From the NCBI RefSeq assembly GCF_900115745.1, contig NZ_FOXP01000006.1:163501-227500 (forward strand): 64,000 bases of DNA, read 5' to 3'. The position numbers and the translations under genes were made by a program. Origin of the DNA: Sphingomonas rubra. Its GTDB lineage: Bacteria; Pseudomonadota; Alphaproteobacteria; Sphingomonadales; Sphingomonadaceae. Positions 16,895 through 25,741 of this stretch are shown here, piece by piece. Positions within the stretch are counted from its first letter, which is position 1, and the number at the start of each line of letters is the position of its first letter. The notes under the pieces are model-generated. The model did not search any database. It saw only the letters and a list, made by a program, of their open reading frames with translations, and was not told the DNA's origin.

Positions 16895-18394
16895 ATGGCG
16901 ACGGGCGTGATCGCGCTCGACCCCGTGCCCCGCCCGCTCGACCATCTCGCCCTGCGCGGCGAACCGGACGCGGCGGCGCTCGTCGACAAGGGCGGCACGA
17001 TGACCTTCGCCGCGCTGGAACAGGCGACGGGGGCGCTGGCCGCGTGGCTCGCCGCGCGGCTCGATCCGGGTACGCGGGTGGCGAGCTGGCTGCCGAAGAC
17101 CAGGCTGGCCTGCGTGCTGCCGCTGGCGGCAGCGCGGGCGGGGCTGATCCACGTGCCGATCAACCCGGCGCTCCGCCGCGCGCAGGTTGCGCACATCCTG
17201 GCCGACAGCGGCGCGGGCCTGCTCCTCACCCAGGCCGCGCGCGCGACCACGCTGGAGACCGGCGACGTTCCGCCCGACTGCGCGCTCGTCGCGGAAGAAC
17301 CGCCGCTCGCCGGACGGGGCCTGCCGCCGTCGGACGCCGATGCGGACGCACTCGCCGCCATCCTGTACACCTCCGGCTCGACCGGGCTGCCCAAGGGCGT
17401 GATGCTCAGCCACGCCAATCTATGGCTCGGCGCGATCTCGGTCGCGCACTATCTCGCGCTGGAGCCGGCGGATCGCGTGCTCGCCGTGCTGCCGCTGTCG
17501 TTCGATTATGGCCAGAACCAGCTATTCTCCACCTGGGCGGCGGGCGCGTCGGTCGCGCCGCTCGATTACCTCGTCGCGCGCGACGTGATGAAGGCGGTGG
17601 CGCGGCTCGGCGCGACGACGCTCGCGGGCGTGCCGCCGCTCTGGGTGCAGCTGCTCGATGCGGAATGGCCGGCGGAGACGAGCCTGCGGCGGCTCACCAA
17701 TTCGGGCGGCGCGCTCACCCCGCGGCTGGTGCGGGAACTTCGCGCACGCTTCCCCGCCGCCGACCTCTACCCCATGTACGGGCTGACCGAGGCGTTCCGC
17801 TCCACCTATCTCGCGCCCGATCTGGTCGACGCGCATCCCGACGCGATCGGCCGCGCCATTCCCTTCGCCCGCGTCGCCGCGGTGCGCGCGGACGGCAGCC
17901 GCGCCGGGGCGGGCGAGCCGGGCGAGCTGGTCCATGCCGGCCCGCTCGTCGCGCAGGGCTATTGGCGCGATCCCGGCCGTACCGCCCACCGCTTCCGCCC
18001 TGCGCCGGCGTGGCTGGGCGAGGGGGCAGCGGTATGGTCCGGCGACACGGTGGTCGAGGGGGCCGACGGCCTGTTCCGCTTCGTCGGCCGCGACGACGAG
18101 ATGATAAAATCCGCCGGCAACCGCATCAGCCCGCAGGAGGTGGAGGAGGCGATCCTCGCCGGACCCGAGGCGCGCGAGGCGGTGGCGGTCGGCGTGCCAG
18201 ACCCGCGGCTCGGCCAAGCGATCGTCGTGATGCTGGCGGGCGATCCGGCGGACGAGCCGGCGCTCGCCGCCCGGCTGCGCCGCGACCTGCCGAGCTTCAT
18301 GCAGCCGCAACGTTACGAGTGGCGCGCCGATCTGCCGCGCAATCCCAACGGCAAGCTCGACCGCGCCGCCATCGCCCGCGAGGTGTGCGCGTGA
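16895..18394 (+). CDS. Acyl-CoA ligase (AMP-forming), exosortase-A-system-associated
   Basis: The 499-residue adenylate-forming enzyme has the ATP-phosphate motif YTSGSTGLPKGVMLSH, the adenine-region YPMYGLTEAFRST, the GD motif WSGDTV and the C-terminal catalytic lysine in NPNGKLDR. Such ligases activate a carboxylate and load it on CoA or a carrier protein. The sequence closely follows the ligase subfamily found beside exosortase A (PEP-CTERM) loci. It overlaps the decarboxylase gene (GTGA) and diverges from the carrier-protein gene, so the three probably act together. The substrate is not known. Confidence 0.85.
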   Translation: MATGVIALDPVPRPLDHLALRGEPDAAALVDKGGTMTFAALEQATGALAAWLAARLDPGTRVASWLPKTRLACVLPLAAARAGLIHVPINPALRRAQVAHILADSGAGLLLTQAARATTLETGDVPPDCALVAEEPPLAGRGLPPSDADADALAAILYTSGSTGLPKGVMLSHANLWLGAISVAHYLALEPADRVLAVLPLSFDYGQNQLFSTWAAGASVAPLDYLVARDVMKAVARLGATTLAGVPPLWVQLLDAEWPAETSLRRLTNSGGALTPRLVRELRARFPAADLYPMYGLTEAFRSTYLAPDLVDAHPDAIGRAIPFARVAAVRADGSRAGAGEPGELVHAGPLVAQGYWRDPGRTAHRFRPAPAWLGEGAAVWSGDTVVEGADGLFRFVGRDDEMIKSAGNRISPQEVEEAILAGPEAREAVAVGVPDPRLGQAIVVMLAGDPADEPALAARLRRDLPSFMQPQRYEWRADLPRNPNGKLDRAAIAREVCA

Positions 18395-19611
18395 AGCCGA
18401 TGGGCCCGATCCCGCCGGATTTCGCCGAGCAGCGCGGCGTGCTCGCCATTGCCGGCCGCGCCGCCGCCGAATGGGCGGATGCAGGGACGCCGCTCTTCGT
18501 CTACGATCCCGCGATCGTCGCTGCACGCGTGCGGCGGTTCCGCGCCGCGTTCGCGGACGTCGATCTCCATTACGCGATCAAGGCCAACCCGCTGCCGGCG
18601 CTGCTTGCCGCGATCGGGCCGCTCGTCGACGGCCTCGACGTGGCGTCGGCGGGTGAGCTGGACCGGGCGCTGGCCGTCAAGCCGCCCGCGTCGATCAGCT
18701 TCGCCGGGCCGGGCAAGCGCGACGACGAACTCGCCGCCGCCATCGCCGCGGGCGCGACGCTGCACTGCGAATCGAAGGGGGAGGCGGCGCGCACGCTGGC
18801 GATCGCCGGGCGGCTGGGCATCCGTCCGCGCGTTGCCGCGCGCGTCAACCCGGACGTCGAGCTGAAGGGGTCCGGCATGAAGATGGGCGGCCGGCCATCC
18901 CCCTTCGGCGTCGACGCCGATCGCGTGCCCGCGCTGGTCCGCCTGCTGATCGACGGTGGCGCGGACTGGCGCGGTTTCCACGTCTATGCCGGCAGCCAGG
19001 CGCTCTCGGCCGAGGCGGTCGCCGATACGCAGGCCGCGACAGTTGCGCTCGCCGCGCGCCTGGCGGAAGAAGTCGGTGCGGCGCCGCCGCTCGTCAATCT
19101 CGGCGGCGGCTTCGGCATTCCCTATTTCGCCGGGGATCTGCCGCTCGACATCGACGCGGTCGGCATGCGCCTCGCCGCTACCCTGGCGCACCGTCCGCCG
19201 ATTCTCGCCGCCACCCGCTTCGCGATCGAGCTCGGCCGCTGGCTGGTGGCGGAAGCGGGCGTCTATCTGGCCCGCGTCGTCGATCGCAAGGAGAGCGGCG
19301 GCGAGACCTTCCTGATCCTCGACGGCGGCCTCCACCACCAACTCGCCGCTTCCGGCAATTTCGGGACGGTGGTGCGCCGCAACTATCCGCTCGCCGTCGC
19401 GCACCGCATGGGCGAGCCCGCGACCGAGACCGCGAGCGTCGTCGGCCCGCTCTGCACCCCGCTCGACCGGCTGGGCGACCGCGTGGCGCTGCCGCGCGCG
19501 GAGCCCGGCGATCTCGTCGCCGTCTTCCTCGCGGGCGCGTACGGCGCCACCGCCAGCCCGTCCGCCTTTCTCGGCCACCCGCCCGCCGCCGAGATCGTGG
19601 CGGCACGTTGA
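18391..19611 (+). CDS. PLP-dependent decarboxylase, exosortase-A-system-associated
   Basis: The 406-residue fold-type III PLP enzyme resembles diaminopimelate/ornithine decarboxylases: PLP lysine in YAIKANPLPALL, HVYAGSQ, the phosphate-binding NLGGGFGIPY and the C-terminal cysteine region VGPLCTPLDRLG. The insertion GSGMKMGG is characteristic of the exosortase-associated branch. The start is GTG at 18391, overlapping the ligase stop. In related loci it is thought to produce an amine or decarboxylated amino acid for an extracellular polysaccharide or carrier-linked product; that is unproven. Confidence 0.85.
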   Translation: MKPMGPIPPDFAEQRGVLAIAGRAAAEWADAGTPLFVYDPAIVAARVRRFRAAFADVDLHYAIKANPLPALLAAIGPLVDGLDVASAGELDRALAVKPPASISFAGPGKRDDELAAAIAAGATLHCESKGEAARTLAIAGRLGIRPRVAARVNPDVELKGSGMKMGGRPSPFGVDADRVPALVRLLIDGGADWRGFHVYAGSQALSAEAVADTQAATVALAARLAEEVGAAPPLVNLGGGFGIPYFAGDLPLDIDAVGMRLAATLAHRPPILAATRFAIELGRWLVAEAGVYLARVVDRKESGGETFLILDGGLHHQLAASGNFGTVVRRNYPLAVAHRMGEPATETASVVGPLCTPLDRLGDRVALPRAEPGDLVAVFLAGAYGATASPSAFLGHPPAAEIVAAR

Positions 19612-19833
19612 CGCCGCGTCCCGACGCCGCCCGGTGGAGCGGATCGTTTCCGCATGGTACCGCATCGGCGGGGTCACGGGGAGCGGGGCAGGGGTGGAAC
19701 GGACAGCGGTACGGCAACGGCGGAACGACGGCGGGGTCACGTCGGCGCTGCCGCTGACGGCGGCACTCGGCGCAGGGTGCCGCACCCCCGGTTCAACGAG
19801 CCAGATGGCGCGGCCCGCGAGGGACGCGCGCTG

Positions 19834-21705
19834 ATGGGCGCGATCGCCGGCATCTTCCACGCTGCCACGCCCAAGCCGGTCGATCCGGCCCGCGTCATAC
19901 GGATGATCGAGGCGCAGGCGCATCGCGGCCCGGACGGGGAGGGCGTGTGGACCGCGCCGGGCATCGGGCTGGGTCATCGGCGCCTCGCCACGGTCGATCT
20001 CGCCGGATCGCCGCAGCCGATGCGCGACGGCGGGCTGACGGTCACCTTCGACGGCGCGATCCATAATCTCGGCGAGTTGCGCGCCGAACTCCGGAACAAA
20101 GGCGTCCGCTTTCACACCCGCGGCGATACCGAGTTGCTGCTTCACGGCTGGCGCGCGTGGGGCGCGGCGATGCTCGATCGCCTGCACGGCAATTTCGTCT
20201 TCGCCCTCCACGATGCCGGCGCCGGTACGCTGTTCCTCGCGCGGGACCGGCTGGGCGCGAAGCCGCTTCACTATGCCGAGCTATCCGACGGCGCGCTCGC
20301 CTTCTCGTCCGAGTTGAAGGGGCTGCTCGCGCATCCGCAGCTGCGCCGCGCGCCGGACCTGACGGCGGTCGAGTATTATCTGGCCTATGGCTACGTGCCC
20401 GACGATAGCTGCATCGTCGCCGGCTCCCGCAAGCTGCCCGCCGGCCACTGTCTCCTGGTCGAGCGTGGCCGACCCGTGCCGGCACCGCGGCGATGGTGGG
20501 ACGTGGACTTCTCCGCCCGCGCCGCCGGTTCGGCCGACGCCCTCGCGGAGCAACTGATCGAGCGGATGCGTGCGGGCGTGCGCCGTTGCATGATCGCCAA
20601 CGTGCCGGTCGGCGCGCTGCTGTCGGGCGACGTCGACGCTGCCGCCGTGGTCGCGCTGATGGCGGAGGCGAGCCCCCGCGCGGTCGCGACCTGCGCGATC
20701 GGCGCCGACGCACCGACGCCCGCGCGCTCCATCGCCGCCCGTTTCGCCACCGCGCATGCCGAGCGCGTCGCCGATCCCGACGAGCTGTCGGGCGTCGACA
20801 GCCTCGTGCGTCACCTCGACGAGCCGTTCGCCGACCCGTCGGCGCTCACCAGCCTGCCACTCTGCGCCCTCGCGCGCGAACGGGTGACGGTGGCCCTGGC
20901 GGGCGACGGTGCCGACGAGGTGATGGCGGGGGCACGCCGCTACAAGGCGCATCTCGCCGGGGAGCGCCTCCGCCGTCTGCTGTCTCCCGACGTCTGTGCC
21001 CGCCTCTTCGGCCCGCTCGGCGCTGGGTGGCCCGAGGCGGCCTGGGCGCCGCCCGCGTTCCGGCTTCGATCGACGTTCCAGGCACTCGGTACATCGGGAG
21101 CGGAGGCCTATGCCCACGCCGTCTGCGTTACCCCGTCGGCGCTCCGCACCGCGCTGTTCTCGCCCGAGGCCCGCCGCGCGCTCGGCGGTTATCGGCCTGA
21201 GGATCGCTACGTCGTGGCGATGACTCACGCGCCCGCGCGCGATCCGCTCGACGCGGCGCAATATGCCGACCTGAAGATCAGGCTGTCCGGCGACATCCTC
21301 GCCCGCGCCGACCGGATCGGTATGGCCGTGGGGCTGGAAATACGCGAGCCGCTGCTCGACCACGAGCTCGTCGCGTTCGCCGCGACGCTGCCCACCGCGA
21401 TGCGGCGACGGCGCGGCGAAGGCAAATGGTTGATGAGACGCGGTCTCGAACGCCACCTGCCGCGTGACATGCTCACCTCAACACCGGTCGTCGGGGAGTC
21501 GCCTGTCGACGCCTGGTTCCGCGCACCGCTGGCGGGGCAGGGCGCGGCGCTCGCCCGCTCGGGGCTGCTGGTGGAGAGCGGCTGGTTCGATCTGCCGCGC
21601 CTCGCCCGTCTGGCCGAGGATCACCGCGCCGGTCGTGCCGATCACGGACGCACGCTGTGGCAGCTGCTGATGCTGGAAAAGAGCCTCGCGCGCCTGTTCG
21701 GCTGA
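19834..21705 (+). CDS. Exosortase-A-type asparagine synthase-like amidotransferase, degenerate active sites
   Basis: The 623-residue protein has an N-terminal class II glutaminase-like domain (about 1-200) and a C-terminal asparagine-synthase-like domain. It follows the amidotransferase that accompanies exosortase A loci. Key residues are changed: the start is MGAIAGIF instead of MCGIAGIF, so the nucleophile Cys2 is absent; the glutamine site reads FDGAIHN instead of FNGEIYN (72-78); the ATP loop reads SGDVDAA instead of SGGVDSS (264-270). HRRLATVDL and GDTE are retained. A long intact frame argues against recent decay, so it may have a non-amidotransferase role. The start ATG at 19834 is 222 bp after the decarboxylase gene. 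Confidence 0.8.
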   Translation: MGAIAGIFHAATPKPVDPARVIRMIEAQAHRGPDGEGVWTAPGIGLGHRRLATVDLAGSPQPMRDGGLTVTFDGAIHNLGELRAELRNKGVRFHTRGDTELLLHGWRAWGAAMLDRLHGNFVFALHDAGAGTLFLARDRLGAKPLHYAELSDGALAFSSELKGLLAHPQLRRAPDLTAVEYYLAYGYVPDDSCIVAGSRKLPAGHCLLVERGRPVPAPRRWWDVDFSARAAGSADALAEQLIERMRAGVRRCMIANVPVGALLSGDVDAAAVVALMAEASPRAVATCAIGADAPTPARSIAARFATAHAERVADPDELSGVDSLVRHLDEPFADPSALTSLPLCALARERVTVALAGDGADEVMAGARRYKAHLAGERLRRLLSPDVCARLFGPLGAGWPEAAWAPPAFRLRSTFQALGTSGAEAYAHAVCVTPSALRTALFSPEARRALGGYRPEDRYVVAMTHAPARDPLDAAQYADLKIRLSGDILARADRIGMAVGLEIREPLLDHELVAFAATLPTAMRRRRGEGKWLMRRGLERHLPRDMLTSTPVVGESPVDAWFRAPLAGQGAALARSGLLVESGWFDLPRLARLAEDHRAGRADHGRTLWQLLMLEKSLARLFG

Positions 21706-21713
21706 TACGAAAA

Positions 21714-21737
21714 GGGGCGGGCATCGCTGCCCGCCCC
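21714..21737 (-). terminator. Intrinsic terminator-like hairpin between convergent genes
   Basis: A perfect 10-bp stem GGGGCGGGCA/TGCCCGCCCC with a TCGC loop is followed on the minus strand by TTTTCG. It lies just after the 48-residue protein gene (minus strand) and 8 bp after the amidotransferase stop (plus strand), so it can end both convergent transcripts. Confidence 0.7.
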
Positions 21738-21743
21738 GGAACG

Positions 21744-21890
21744 TCAATGGCCGTAGGTCTTGATCCCGCGCCGGCGCAGCTTCTCGATCTTGCGCTTGCG
21801 CCGGGTGAGCGCCCAGCCTGCGACGACCGCCAGCACCACGGCGGCGATAATGGCGTAGGCGATCACTTCCCGGTCCAACAATTCCTCCAT
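21744..21890 (-). CDS. Small single-pass membrane protein
   Basis: This 48-residue protein starts MEELLDREVIAYAIIAAV. It has one membrane helix (about 9-28) followed by a strongly basic tail (RRKRKIEKLRRRGIKTYGH). The ATG is one base after the stop of the deoxyhypusine-synthase-like gene, so it is translationally coupled to it. A terminator hairpin follows. No family is recognised; topology suggests a short N-terminus outside and the basic tail in the cytoplasm. Confidence 0.65.
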   Translation of the reverse strand: MEELLDREVIAYAIIAAVVLAVVAGWALTRRKRKIEKLRRRGIKTYGH

Positions 21891-21891
21891 C

Positions 21892-22959
21892 TCAGTCGAA
21901 GCTCGCCCCCCAGCGGCGCTTCACCCGGTCCTTCCAGTGGCCGCGATGATACGCGTCCGACGCCAGCAGCGGCATCACCGAGCCTGCCTCGGCGAACACC
22001 ATCTGCTCCAATGCGGTATCAACCTTGCCCCAACTTGCCGCTTCCTTCAACGTCGAGGAGGAGCAGGCGCCGTCGCGCACGTCGGCGACGGTGATCTGCA
22101 CCGCGTATTTGTGCATCTCGACGTCGTCGTGGCCCAGGATCTCGGCGCAGACGACCGTGTCCTGGATGAAGTTCTTCGGCACGCCGCCGCCGATCATCAG
22201 CAGGCCGGTGGTGCCCGCCTTGATCTTGATGTCGGTCAGTTCGCGGAAGTCGGCGATCGCGTCGAGCACCATGTAGGGCTTGCCCTCCTTGGCGCGGTCG
22301 ACCTGATGCTTGACGAGGCCGAAGCCCGCCGAACTGTCGACGAACGCCGGGCAGAAGATCGGCACGTCATGCTCGTAGGCGAGCTTGACCAGGCTGTTCT
22401 CCTTCTTGCCGTGCTCGACCAGATACTTGCCCATCGCGCGGATGAACTCGCGGCTGGAATAGGGGCGCGGCTCCAGCGAGTTGGCGATCTCGCCGATCGT
22501 GTGGTCGCAGTCCTGCAACTGCTCCTCGTCGATATACGTGTCGTAGATGCGGTCGATGTAGAGCGAGCGCAGCACGTTGTCGTCGGGCACTTCCAGCGCC
22601 TGGTAATGCTTGTGGCCGAGGCCTTCGAAGAAATCCATGTCGACGATCGACGCGCCGGTGGCGACGATGCCGTCGATCATGTTGGAGCGCAGCAGTTCGG
22701 CGTAGAGATCCATGCAGCCGCCCGCCGAGGTGGAGCCGGCGATGACGAGGAAGATCGAGCAGTCCTTGTCGGCGAGCATCTGGTTGTAGATGCCCGTCGC
22801 GCGCGCGAGGTCGCGGCTGGTGAAGCTCATCTTGTCCATCGCGTCGATGATCGGCCGCGCGTCGAAGCTGCGGATGTCGATATGCTCGACCTGCTTGGCG
22901 AGCAGTTCCTTCTTGCGCGTGTCGTTGACGGTGGAAACGTCGGGGTGGGTGACGGTCAT
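21892..22959 (-). CDS. Deoxyhypusine synthase-like enzyme (homospermidine-type)
   Basis: The 355-residue protein belongs to the deoxyhypusine synthase family, which in bacteria transfers an aminobutyl group between polyamines instead of to eIF5A. The NAD site SIFLVIAGSTSAGG, the conserved GGGVPKNF and the catalytic lysine in SWGK (K312) are present. Bacteria have no eIF5A, so homospermidine (or a guanidino analogue) synthesis from putrescine (or agmatine) is the likely role; sphingomonads are known for homospermidine. The ornithine decarboxylase gene upstream on the same strand supports a polyamine role. Confidence 0.85.
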   Translation of the reverse strand: MTVTHPDVSTVNDTRKKELLAKQVEHIDIRSFDARPIIDAMDKMSFTSRDLARATGIYNQMLADKDCSIFLVIAGSTSAGGCMDLYAELLRSNMIDGIVATGASIVDMDFFEGLGHKHYQALEVPDDNVLRSLYIDRIYDTYIDEEQLQDCDHTIGEIANSLEPRPYSSREFIRAMGKYLVEHGKKENSLVKLAYEHDVPIFCPAFVDSSAGFGLVKHQVDRAKEGKPYMVLDAIADFRELTDIKIKAGTTGLLMIGGGVPKNFIQDTVVCAEILGHDDVEMHKYAVQITVADVRDGACSSSTLKEAASWGKVDTALEQMVFAEAGSVMPLLASDAYHRGHWKDRVKRRWGASFD

Positions 22960-22994
22960 GCGAAATCCCTAGCAACGATTGCCAGCCCGGCGAC

Positions 22995-23037
22995 GGCCGG
23001 GGTCCAGTTACGAACGGGTCGCCGCTGGACCCCGGCC
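22995..23037. repeat. Extragenic palindrome between polyamine genes
   Basis: A perfect 13-bp inverted repeat GGCCGGGGTCCAG/CTGGACCCCGGCC with a 17-nt loop is followed by another CCGGCC-rich block. It belongs to the CCGGGG-type palindromes seen elsewhere in the window. It may also terminate the ornithine decarboxylase transcript. Confidence 0.65.
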
Positions 23038-23071
23038 CTGGCCGGGGTGGTAAGACAATGTGAGAAGGCCG

Positions 23072-24304
23072 TTACAGCTTGACGACGTTGGACGCGACCC
23101 GCGTCTCCAGCTCGACGTAGAGCGATGCCATCGGCTCGTCCTCGACGACCACCGTCTCGTCCGATCCGAACCCGTTGAACCCGGTCCGCATCGCCGATCC
23201 GTACGCGCCCAGCATACCGATCTCGATGTAATCGCCCGCGACCACGTCGGCCGGCAGCAGGAACGGTCCCGCCATATGGTCCATGTCGTCGCAGGTCGGG
23301 CCGTAGAAGGAGAAGGGATGATCGCGCACCTCCGACTCCGGCTCGCGCAGCAGCGTCACGGGGAAGCGCCAGCCGATATGCGCCGCATCAAACAGTGCGC
23401 CGTAGGCGCCGTCGTTGATGTACAGTTCCGCGCCCCGACGCTTCTCGACGCGCACCACGACCGACGAATATTCGGCGCACAGCGCGCGACCGGGCTCTGC
23501 CCATAGTTCGGCCGAGTAGCTGATCGGCAGCGACTCGAACGCGCGGTGGATCGTCTCGAAATAACGCTCCAGCGGCGGCGGTTCCATGCCGGGATAGGTC
23601 GACGGGAAGCCGCCGCCGACGTCGATCACGTCCACCGTCACCGCCGCCTCGACGATCGCCGCGCGCACGCGCTCCATCGCCTGCGCATAGGCGTCGGGCG
23701 TCATCGCCTGGCTGCCGACGTGGAAGCAGATGCCGAGCGCGTCGGCGGTCTGCCGCGCGCGGAACAGCAGCTCCTTGGTCTCATGCGGCATCGCGCCGAA
23801 CTTGGAGGCGAGGCTGAGCTTCGAATGTTCGGACGACACGCGCAGGCGGACGCACAGCGTCAGGTCCGCGGCGTGGCGCGTCGCGCGCTCCACCTTTTCC
23901 AGCTCCTCGATCGAATCGAGCGAGAAGACGCGCACGCCGTGCGTGAAATACGCCTCGGCGATCGCTTCCTCGGCCTTGACCGGATGCATGAAGCAGAGCG
24001 TCGCATCGGGCAGCGTGCGCGAGACGAGCCGCACCTCGGCGATCGAGGCCACGTCGTAGTGCGTGATGCCGTTGTCCCACAGGACCTGGAGCAGGTCGGG
24101 CGACGGATTCGCCTTCACGGCGTACATCGAGCGGCCCGGAAACTTCTCCGAGAAGAAGCGGGCGGCCCGTGCCGCGGCGTGCGGACGGATCAGCGTCACC
24201 GGCTGGACCGGGGAACGCCTGGCGATGTCGATGGCCGATCCCGCGACGGAGGAGGCGGCAGTCGAGAGGGGCGCTAGCCCCAGCGCGCGATGATGCTGGA
24301 CCAA
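23072..24304 (-). CDS. Ornithine decarboxylase (fold type III)
   Basis: The 410-residue PLP enzyme makes putrescine from ornithine (possibly also lysine to cadaverine). It has the PLP lysine YAVKANPSPDLL (K64), FHVGSQ, VIDVGGGFP, the phosphate/arginine motif EPGRALCAEY and the substrate-site YGPTCDDMD with its cysteine. The start is TTG at 24304, chosen because GGAGGT lies 8 nt upstream and the N-terminus then matches the family; frame content further upstream is not family-like. It precedes the deoxyhypusine-synthase-like gene on the same strand by about 110 bp. Confidence 0.88.
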   Translation of the reverse strand: MVQHHRALGLAPLSTAASSVAGSAIDIARRSPVQPVTLIRPHAAARAARFFSEKFPGRSMYAVKANPSPDLLQVLWDNGITHYDVASIAEVRLVSRTLPDATLCFMHPVKAEEAIAEAYFTHGVRVFSLDSIEELEKVERATRHAADLTLCVRLRVSSEHSKLSLASKFGAMPHETKELLFRARQTADALGICFHVGSQAMTPDAYAQAMERVRAAIVEAAVTVDVIDVGGGFPSTYPGMEPPPLERYFETIHRAFESLPISYSAELWAEPGRALCAEYSSVVVRVEKRRGAELYINDGAYGALFDAAHIGWRFPVTLLREPESEVRDHPFSFYGPTCDDMDHMAGPFLLPADVVAGDYIEIGMLGAYGSAMRTGFNGFGSDETVVVEDEPMASLYVELETRVASNVVKL

Positions 24305-24443
24305 TTCAAGGGACCTCCAATTGCCTTGCGGCATACGGTGACAAAAGCTGCCTTGCGGTTGGAAGTCCCATGGGGCAGCGGAGGCGCGATCTATGAGCGG
24401 TGACCCCCCTTGTAAAGTGGGTTGGTACGAGGGACGACGAAAA

Positions 24444-25409
24444 GTGACGATTTTGCGACAGCCCACCCGTGCCGGCATCCGCGATGCCGCCGCCAAGATC
24501 GCCGCGATCCTGCCGCCGAGCCCGCTGTTCGTCGCCGAGATCCGCGGCCGTGTTGTCGCCTTCAAGGCCGAGTCGCTGCAACCGGTGGGCGCGTTCAAGC
24601 TGCGCGGCGCGTGGCACCGGTTGACCGCGCTGGACGAGGCGGCACGGGCACGCGGCGTGGTCGCCTTTTCCAGCGGCAACCACGCGCAAGGGATCGCCTG
24701 GGCGGCCAGGCGGCTCGGCATGGCGGCGACGATCGTCATGCCGCACGACGCGCCCCGCCCGAAGCGCGACGCGACGCTGGCGCTCGGCGCCGAGGTGGTC
24801 GGCTACGACCGCGCGACCGAGAGCCGCGAGGCGATCGCGGCCGAACTCGCCGCCGCGCGCGGCGCCACGCTGGTGCCGAGCTTCGACGACCCATGGGTGA
24901 TTGAGGGGCAGGGCAGTGCAGGCATCGAGGCGGTGCAGCAGATGCGGGCCGCCGGGCTGGGCGCGCCGACCCGGGCGATCGTCCCCTGCGGCGGCGGCGG
25001 TCTCGCCGCGGGCGTTGCGCTCGCCCTGCCCGAGGCGGCGATGGTGGTCGCCGAGCCGGAAGGCTGGGACGACATGAGCCGCAGCCTGGAGGCGGGCTGG
25101 ATCGAGCCCGTCGGCCCCAATCCGCCACCAACCGCCTGCGACGCGCTCCAGACCACCCGCGTCTCGCCGCTCACCTTCGACGTCCTCTCCCGCCGGGGTG
25201 CCACCGGCGTTGCCGTGTCGGAGGCCGAGGTCGCCGCCGCGCAGCGCTGGGCCGCCGAGCGGCTGCGGCTGGTGGTCGAACCCGGCGGCGCCGTCGCGCT
25301 CGCCGTGCTGCTCGCCGGCAAGGTGGAGCCGGCGGACGGCACGCTCATCATCCTGTCCGGCGGCAACGTCGATCGCGCGGCCTATGCGGCGGTGATTGGC
25401 GGTTTCTGA
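24444..25409 (+). CDS. Threonine/serine dehydratase (ammonia-lyase family)
   Basis: The PLP enzyme of fold type II deaminates threonine or serine to the 2-oxo acid. It has the PLP lysine in GAFKLRGA (K52), the cofactor loop SSGNHAQG and the glycine-rich phosphate site CGGGGLAAG; no C-terminal ACT regulatory domain is present, so it is the short catabolic type. The preferred start is GTG at 24444 (MTILRQPTRAGIRDAA, 321 residues); an ATG at 24393 would add 17 atypical residues. It diverges from ornithine decarboxylase. Confidence 0.85.
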   Translation: MTILRQPTRAGIRDAAAKIAAILPPSPLFVAEIRGRVVAFKAESLQPVGAFKLRGAWHRLTALDEAARARGVVAFSSGNHAQGIAWAARRLGMAATIVMPHDAPRPKRDATLALGAEVVGYDRATESREAIAAELAAARGATLVPSFDDPWVIEGQGSAGIEAVQQMRAAGLGAPTRAIVPCGGGGLAAGVALALPEAAMVVAEPEGWDDMSRSLEAGWIEPVGPNPPPTACDALQTTRVSPLTFDVLSRRGATGVAVSEAEVAAAQRWAAERLRLVVEPGGAVALAVLLAGKVEPADGTLIILSGGNVDRAAYAAVIGGF

Positions 25410-25442
25410 TGACGCTGGCACCATGACGAAACGAGAAGAAGA

Positions 25443-25622
25443 ATGACCACTCCCCTCCACTCGCTCGCCCAGCTCGCGCCCGCCATTGCGATGCTCGCCG
25501 TCTTCGCCCTCGTCATCGGCGGCATCGCGCTCATCCGGCGCGGTGACGACCGGCGCAAGGGCGTGCTGATGCTCGTCATGGCCGCGGTGCTGCTCGGCAA
25601 CGTCCTGATCTGGACGTGGTAA
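25443..25622 (+). CDS. Small two-helix membrane protein
   Basis: This 59-residue protein begins MTTPLHSLAQLAPAIAML and is two membrane helices (about 10-30 and 40-57) joined by a basic loop IRRGDDRRKG. The gene starts 33 bp after the dehydratase stop and is probably in the same transcript. No family is recognised. The hydrophobicity pattern and the charged loop make a real gene likely. Confidence 0.6.
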   Translation: MTTPLHSLAQLAPAIAMLAVFALVIGGIALIRRGDDRRKGVLMLVMAAVLLGNVLIWTW

Positions 25623-25741
25623 CCAAGCCGGTTGATTGATGTTGCTCGCGCCGCGAGTCCCGATCCCGACACTGATTCAGATCAGTCTGTTGGCGCGCGC
25701 GGATAGGAACGGTGGCTCCCTCGTCGGCGTTCCCCTCGCCT

